A program made the position numbers and the translations under genes. Positions 4,857 through 7,488 of a stretch of DNA of 7,488 nucleotides are shown piece after piece. The number at the start of each line of letters is the position of its first letter. Position 1 is the stretch's first letter. Source of the stretch: Firmicutes bacterium UBA1426 (lineage in GTDB: Bacteria; Bacillota; Clostridia; Peptostreptococcales; Anaerovoracaceae); assembly GCA_002329675.1 (NCBI GenBank), contig DCUA01000021.1, positions 6,546 through 14,033 of the forward strand. The letters are read 5' to 3'. The notes beneath the pieces are model-generated. The model was not told the origin of the DNA, ran no database searches, and saw only the letters and a list, made by a program, of their open reading frames with translations.

Positions 4857-6410
4857 ATGAAGAGTAAAATTGCATTGTTGCTGTGTTTTGTTTTGATAGC
4901 GCTTTCTTTGTTTGGATGTTCAGAAGCAGAGTTGGCTTACCTTGACATGAGTAAAAAATTATCATCTGAAACTTCCAAGGTGACAGGGGTATTTACCGGA
5001 GAAATCGACTTTGACGCATTAGCGGCACTGGTGGACAAGACGACTGCTAAGCTTGCAAGCGATGGCCTATATACTTCTGACACGCAAGTATCTACTGAGT
5101 TATCAGATCTGGGATTAAAGGGAACTCAAAAAATAAAGATCCATTACAATATGCTCATGGATTTGAAAGACAGTATGGCATTTCAGGCAGACTTTGATGT
5201 GGAGTTCAACAATAAGACCTACAATATGGGAGATATGTACTTTGATGCGAGCAAGGGTATGTATATCTCAAAAGAACTTGTAGCTGGTATTTACGACTTC
5301 TGCAGTGATCTCTTTGCCGGCAAGTGGGATCCCCTCTATTACAGTAAAGAATTCCGTGACGGACTCCTCAAGGCCTTTAACGACAAGGACTATATCTTCG
5401 TAGGGTATCTCGAGGATGGAATGAGCCCGGAAGAATCAGCTCAGATCCGCGCTATGATGGGCTCAATGAACCAGGAGATATATGATGATGCTTACGACTT
5501 CCTGACAACTGCATTCTCCGGATTTTCAACAGGTGTGCTAAGCAAGATCAGCGGGGGCTATAAGATTTCTCTGGACGGGAACCAATTGAAAACTCTCATC
5601 ACCGATATGCTTCAGTACATGATCGACAACATTGATAAAGTTATGGGGGCATATAAAGACTACACTCTTAAGATTTTGGATTACGCGGGTCTGACTGAGG
5701 CTGAAAAAGCTGAGACAAAATCTGCTCTTGACGCACTCTTTGGCCCTGAAAGTCAAATGAAAGTATCAACAGTTCTTGCCGGCGTTAAGCAGATGTTTAT
5801 CAGTGCTGAGCAGGCAGGATACCTGGACTTCCTTGATGGCTTGAAATATGAGGCTACGGTCCAACAGTCAGGTGACACTTATAAGCAGCGGGAGGAGACA
5901 ATTCTCAAGGATAATCGCAAAACCGTATTTTCATTTATAAGTGAAAGTGATATGAGAGTTGAGCCTGTAGAAATCAATTTGCCAACATCGATAATTTCAT
6001 CCGATGATTTCGAAAACGGGATGAATTTACTGGAAAACAGCTATAACGCCGCGAAGTCAGCCTCGATATCGTGGTGGGACTATGGTCAAGACAGCGTTTT
6101 CATAAATTATGAGAGAGAGAAAGAAAGCCCGTTTTCTGATAAAAGAGAGATGCGGTATGAGAAATATTTGATCATAGAAAGCCGCCTTTATGTACCTCTT
6201 CGCAGTATAACTGAAACTCTTGGCGAGAAGGTCACATGGGATCAAAATGCTAAGAAGGCCTACATTGTCCGTGGAGATGACCAGATTGATATGACAGGGA
6301 TCCTTAAGGATAGCAGAACTTATATCAAAGTCCGCGATTTTGAGAAATTGGGATATAAGGTAGACTATAAATTTGAAGATGGCCAGCATACCGCTCAAAT
6401 AACAAAATAA
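4857..6410 (+). CDS. Secreted lipoprotein with C-terminal copper-amine-oxidase-N-like (stalk) domain
   Basis: This 517-aa protein starts with a lipoprotein signal: K2 and K4, a hydrophobic core, and lipobox L18-F-G-C21. It should be lipidated at C21 and held on the outer face of the membrane. Residues about 25-405 match no family I recognise. They contain alternating short strands and helices, with pieces such as Y129-F-D and G134-MYIS that recall LppX/LolA-like lipoproteins, a weak resemblance only. Residues about 412-517 are a stalk domain with two half-repeats: R443-LYVPLR-S450 with LGEKVTW at 455-461, and R487-TYIKVR-D494 with LGYKVDY at 498-504. Such domains are common in surface proteins of Bacillota and, despite the name, are not amine oxidases. 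The ATG at 4857 has AGAGG 8 nt upstream. It is a single-gene unit with its own promoter and a strong terminator. Surface binding or envelope maintenance is plausible but unproven. Confidence 0.93.
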   Translation: MKSKIALLLCFVLIALSLFGCSEAELAYLDMSKKLSSETSKVTGVFTGEIDFDALAALVDKTTAKLASDGLYTSDTQVSTELSDLGLKGTQKIKIHYNMLMDLKDSMAFQADFDVEFNNKTYNMGDMYFDASKGMYISKELVAGIYDFCSDLFAGKWDPLYYSKEFRDGLLKAFNDKDYIFVGYLEDGMSPEESAQIRAMMGSMNQEIYDDAYDFLTTAFSGFSTGVLSKISGGYKISLDGNQLKTLITDMLQYMIDNIDKVMGAYKDYTLKILDYAGLTEAEKAETKSALDALFGPESQMKVSTVLAGVKQMFISAEQAGYLDFLDGLKYEATVQQSGDTYKQREETILKDNRKTVFSFISESDMRVEPVEINLPTSIISSDDFENGMNLLENSYNAAKSASISWWDYGQDSVFINYEREKESPFSDKREMRYEKYLIIESRLYVPLRSITETLGEKVTWDQNAKKAYIVRGDDQIDMTGILKDSRTYIKVRDFEKLGYKVDYKFEDGQHTAQITK

Positions 6411-6419
6411 CTCATTTGA

Positions 6420-6453
6420 AAATGCGGCAGGACTTGATCCCGCCGCATTTTTT
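6420..6453 (+). terminator. Rho-independent terminator of the lipoprotein gene
   Basis: AAATGCGGC (6420-6428) pairs perfectly with GCCGCATTT (6442-6450). Inside, one A-C mismatch is followed by GGA/TCC around a 5-nt loop. The 3' side runs into six Ts (6448-6453). It lies 10 nt after the stop at 6410. On the minus strand only a short T4 follows the hairpin, so it would be a weaker terminator for the converging dioxygenase gene. Confidence 0.92.
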
Positions 6454-6474
6454 CATTTCTAAATGAACAATCAC

Positions 6475-7245
6475 CTATTCAAAAAGGTAACCTGTCATAG
6501 TTACCGAACCCAGCACGCAGGATTTGTTAAAGACAGTGATCTTGTCCTCTTGATCCGATGCACCAAGCACATATAGCAGAGGGTAGAAATGATCCGGCGT
6601 CGGAACGGCGAGCTTTGCCATTTTGCCGGCATCCTTATAATTAAGGATATTTTCATGATTATTCGCTAATGTATTTTCGTTAATAAAATCGTCGAACTGA
6701 TAAGCCCATTCAAAACCTTTGTTACCCATGCTCCAGTCGACCAGTCGGAGGTTGTGGACGATATTACCCGTACCTAATATGAGAACTCCCTGACCCCTTA
6801 AGGAACTCAACTCCTTGCCGATCTGATAATGTGCTTCAGGCGGGGCGTATGCGTCTATGCTTATTTGAAATACGGGAATATCCCTTTCCGGATACATATG
6901 GACCAGCACGGACCAGGTTCCATGGTCGATCCCCCAGGAGTTATCAAACTCGGTTTCTTTTGAAATCAGCTCTTTTGAGAGCTTTGCAAGATCCGGGGCG
7001 CCCGGTGAGTCATATACGACCTCGTACAGTTCTTTTGGAAATCCATACATATCATATATTGTCTCCGGCTTTTCCTGATTCATGATTTTGGTTCCATCGG
7101 TAAACCAATGAGCCGAGAAGGAAATGATTGCTTCAGGCTTTGGTATTCTTTCGGCTAAACTCCTCCAGTTTTTCGAAAAATCGTTGTCCTCAATGGCGTT
7201 CATCGGAGACCCGTGTCCCACGAATAAAACCGGCATCTTTGGCAT
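6475..7245 (-). CDS. ygiD: Extradiol ring-cleavage dioxygenase, YgiD / 4,5-DOPA dioxygenase family (LigB superfamily)
   Basis: This cytoplasmic non-haem metal dioxygenase of the DODA type cleaves catechol rings such as L-DOPA in characterised relatives. The true substrate in this organism is unknown. Counting from the upstream GTG at 7254 (259 aa), the motifs are F11-VGHGSPMNA, S45-FSAHW (H49), G108-IDHGTW (H111), G161-TGNIVHNLR (H167) and P218-TPDHFYPL (H222). H14, H49 and H222 fit the metal ligands, and H111 and H167 the other conserved active-site histidines, so the enzyme looks intact and full length. For the start I prefer ATG at 7245, because AGGAG (7261-7257) is 11 nt from it but only 2 nt from the GTG. 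The protein would then have 256 aa. It converges with the lipoprotein gene and follows a GyrI-like gene on the same strand. I found no convincing promoter in the 144-bp gap upstream, so co-transcription with that gene is possible. Confidence 0.92.
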   Translation of the reverse strand: MPKMPVLFVGHGSPMNAIEDNDFSKNWRSLAERIPKPEAIISFSAHWFTDGTKIMNQEKPETIYDMYGFPKELYEVVYDSPGAPDLAKLSKELISKETEFDNSWGIDHGTWSVLVHMYPERDIPVFQISIDAYAPPEAHYQIGKELSSLRGQGVLILGTGNIVHNLRLVDWSMGNKGFEWAYQFDDFINENTLANNHENILNYKDAGKMAKLAVPTPDHFYPLLYVLGASDQEDKITVFNKSCVLGSVTMTGYLFE

Positions 7246-7256
7246 AATGCTCACAT

Positions 7257-7261
7257 CTCCT
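7257..7261 (-). promoter_or_regulatory. Shine-Dalgarno that chooses between two dioxygenase starts
   Basis: AGGAG on the minus strand, within AAAAGGAGAT, sits 2 nt from GTG (7254) and 11 nt from ATG (7245). The second spacing is workable and the first is too short, so ATG is favoured. Confidence 0.6.
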
Positions 7262-7364
7262 TTTCGGATTTTATTTCAGATTTTCTTGTCACCATTCAGC
7301 TTCATCTGCATACTATATATCAACAGCGTACTACCTCCGGTACCTGCTTCAAATAGTATTTCCC

Positions 7365-7387
7365 GCGCCTGCTACTCCGGCAGGCGC
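7365..7387. terminator. Strong 8-bp hairpin just after the right-edge gene
   Basis: GCGCCTGC (7365-7372) and GCAGGCGC (7380-7387) form a perfect 8-bp GC-rich stem with a 7-nt loop. On the minus strand it begins 2 nt after the TAA of the partial gene at 7390. There it is followed by GGGAAATAC and no U tract, so it is not a canonical intrinsic terminator in the direction in which it would be useful. On the plus strand it is followed by TTTT. It may act as a weak terminator, an mRNA 3' stabiliser or an attenuating hairpin between two co-transcribed genes. Confidence 0.5.
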
Positions 7388-7389
7388 TT

Positions 7390-7488
7390 TTAGTATGATG
7401 TCTGCAACCTGACCGGATGCCTTATAACGGTTTTTTGTTTGCCCGGATCTCCTTTGCGTGGATCTGTCAAATATATTTCATGGTGGTG
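7390..7488 (-). CDS. GyrI-like domain protein, C-terminal fragment (cut by right edge)
   Basis: An open minus-strand frame enters at the window edge and stops at TAA (7392-7390), giving the last 32 residues. The visible part contains HHHEIYLTDPRKGDP, then K-T-V-I-R-H-P-V. This closely resembles, from memory, the C-terminal signature HHEIYLSDPRK...KLKT of stand-alone GyrI-like small-molecule-binding proteins in Bacillota. Such proteins are about 200 aa and are thought to bind or modify small hydrophobic ligands. The gene is partial only because of the window boundary. It lies 144 nt upstream of the dioxygenase start and on the same strand. The assignment rests on a short tail, so it is moderate. 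Confidence 0.65.
   Translation of the reverse strand, partial: HHHEIYLTDPRKGDPGKQKTVIRHPVRLQTSY

Noticed and set aside
4711..4965. 84-codon minus-strand open frame across the lipoprotein promoter and start
   Set aside because: It covers the lipoprotein signal peptide and promoter. Its composition follows the AT-rich DNA and nothing in it looks like a protein family.
6831..7393. Plus-strand open frames (6831-7085 and 7124-7393)
   Set aside because: They are antisense to the YgiD-type dioxygenase, whose five conserved histidine motifs establish the minus strand as coding. The second also runs through the hairpin at 7365-7387.
1..7488. CRISPR array, tRNA, rRNA, insertion sequence or phage attachment site
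   Set aside because: Reading both strands, I saw no regularly spaced repeats, cloverleaf, transposase or flanking duplications.

Overview
The window looks like chromosomal DNA from a low-to-moderate-GC Bacillota, more probably a clostridium-like lineage than a classical Bacillus. This rests on strong AGGAGG-type ribosome binding sites, a TTGAAA-N17-TATAAT promoter, a YxlE/YxlF/YxlG-like gene trio, an AraC-GyrI regulator, and a lipoprotein ending in a copper-amine-oxidase-N-like (stalk) domain. Genus-level assignment is not possible from sequence alone.

Positions 1-3515 (minus strand) hold a tightly packed operon, read from right to left. Its genes are a 70-aa PLDc_N membrane protein (YxlE-like), an ABC ATPase (YxlF-like), an ABC-2 permease (YxlG-like, GTG start), a membrane-anchored beta-lactamase-fold serine hydrolase, and a membrane protein cut by the left edge. 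Junctions are ATGA and GTGA overlaps, a 3-nt gap and a 7-nt overlap, so translation is probably coupled throughout. Upstream of the first gene lies GGAAC-N16-CGTC, which reads as an ECF-sigma promoter. In B. subtilis the yxl genes belong to the ECF sigma-Y operon. No sigma factor gene is in this window. The likely theme is cell-envelope stress or export.

Positions 3661-4521 (minus) encode an AraC-family regulator with a GyrI-like effector domain. It has a near-consensus sigma-A promoter about 120 nt upstream. A well-placed internal Shine-Dalgarno lies exactly at the domain boundary, which could give a free-standing GyrI-like protein. The 335-bp intergenic region 4522-4856 separates it from a divergent lipoprotein gene.

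Positions 4857-6410 (plus) encode a 517-aa secreted lipoprotein with a large unrecognised body and a C-terminal stalk domain, closed by a strong intrinsic terminator. Converging on it is a YgiD/DODA-type extradiol dioxygenase (6475-7245, minus). At the right edge, 7390-7488 (minus) is the C-terminal tail of a gene that resembles stand-alone GyrI-like proteins, followed at once by a strong hairpin.

Nothing here is an obviously new system. The most distinctive parts are the ECF-promoter-linked ABC/serine-hydrolase operon and the possible two-product AraC-GyrI gene.
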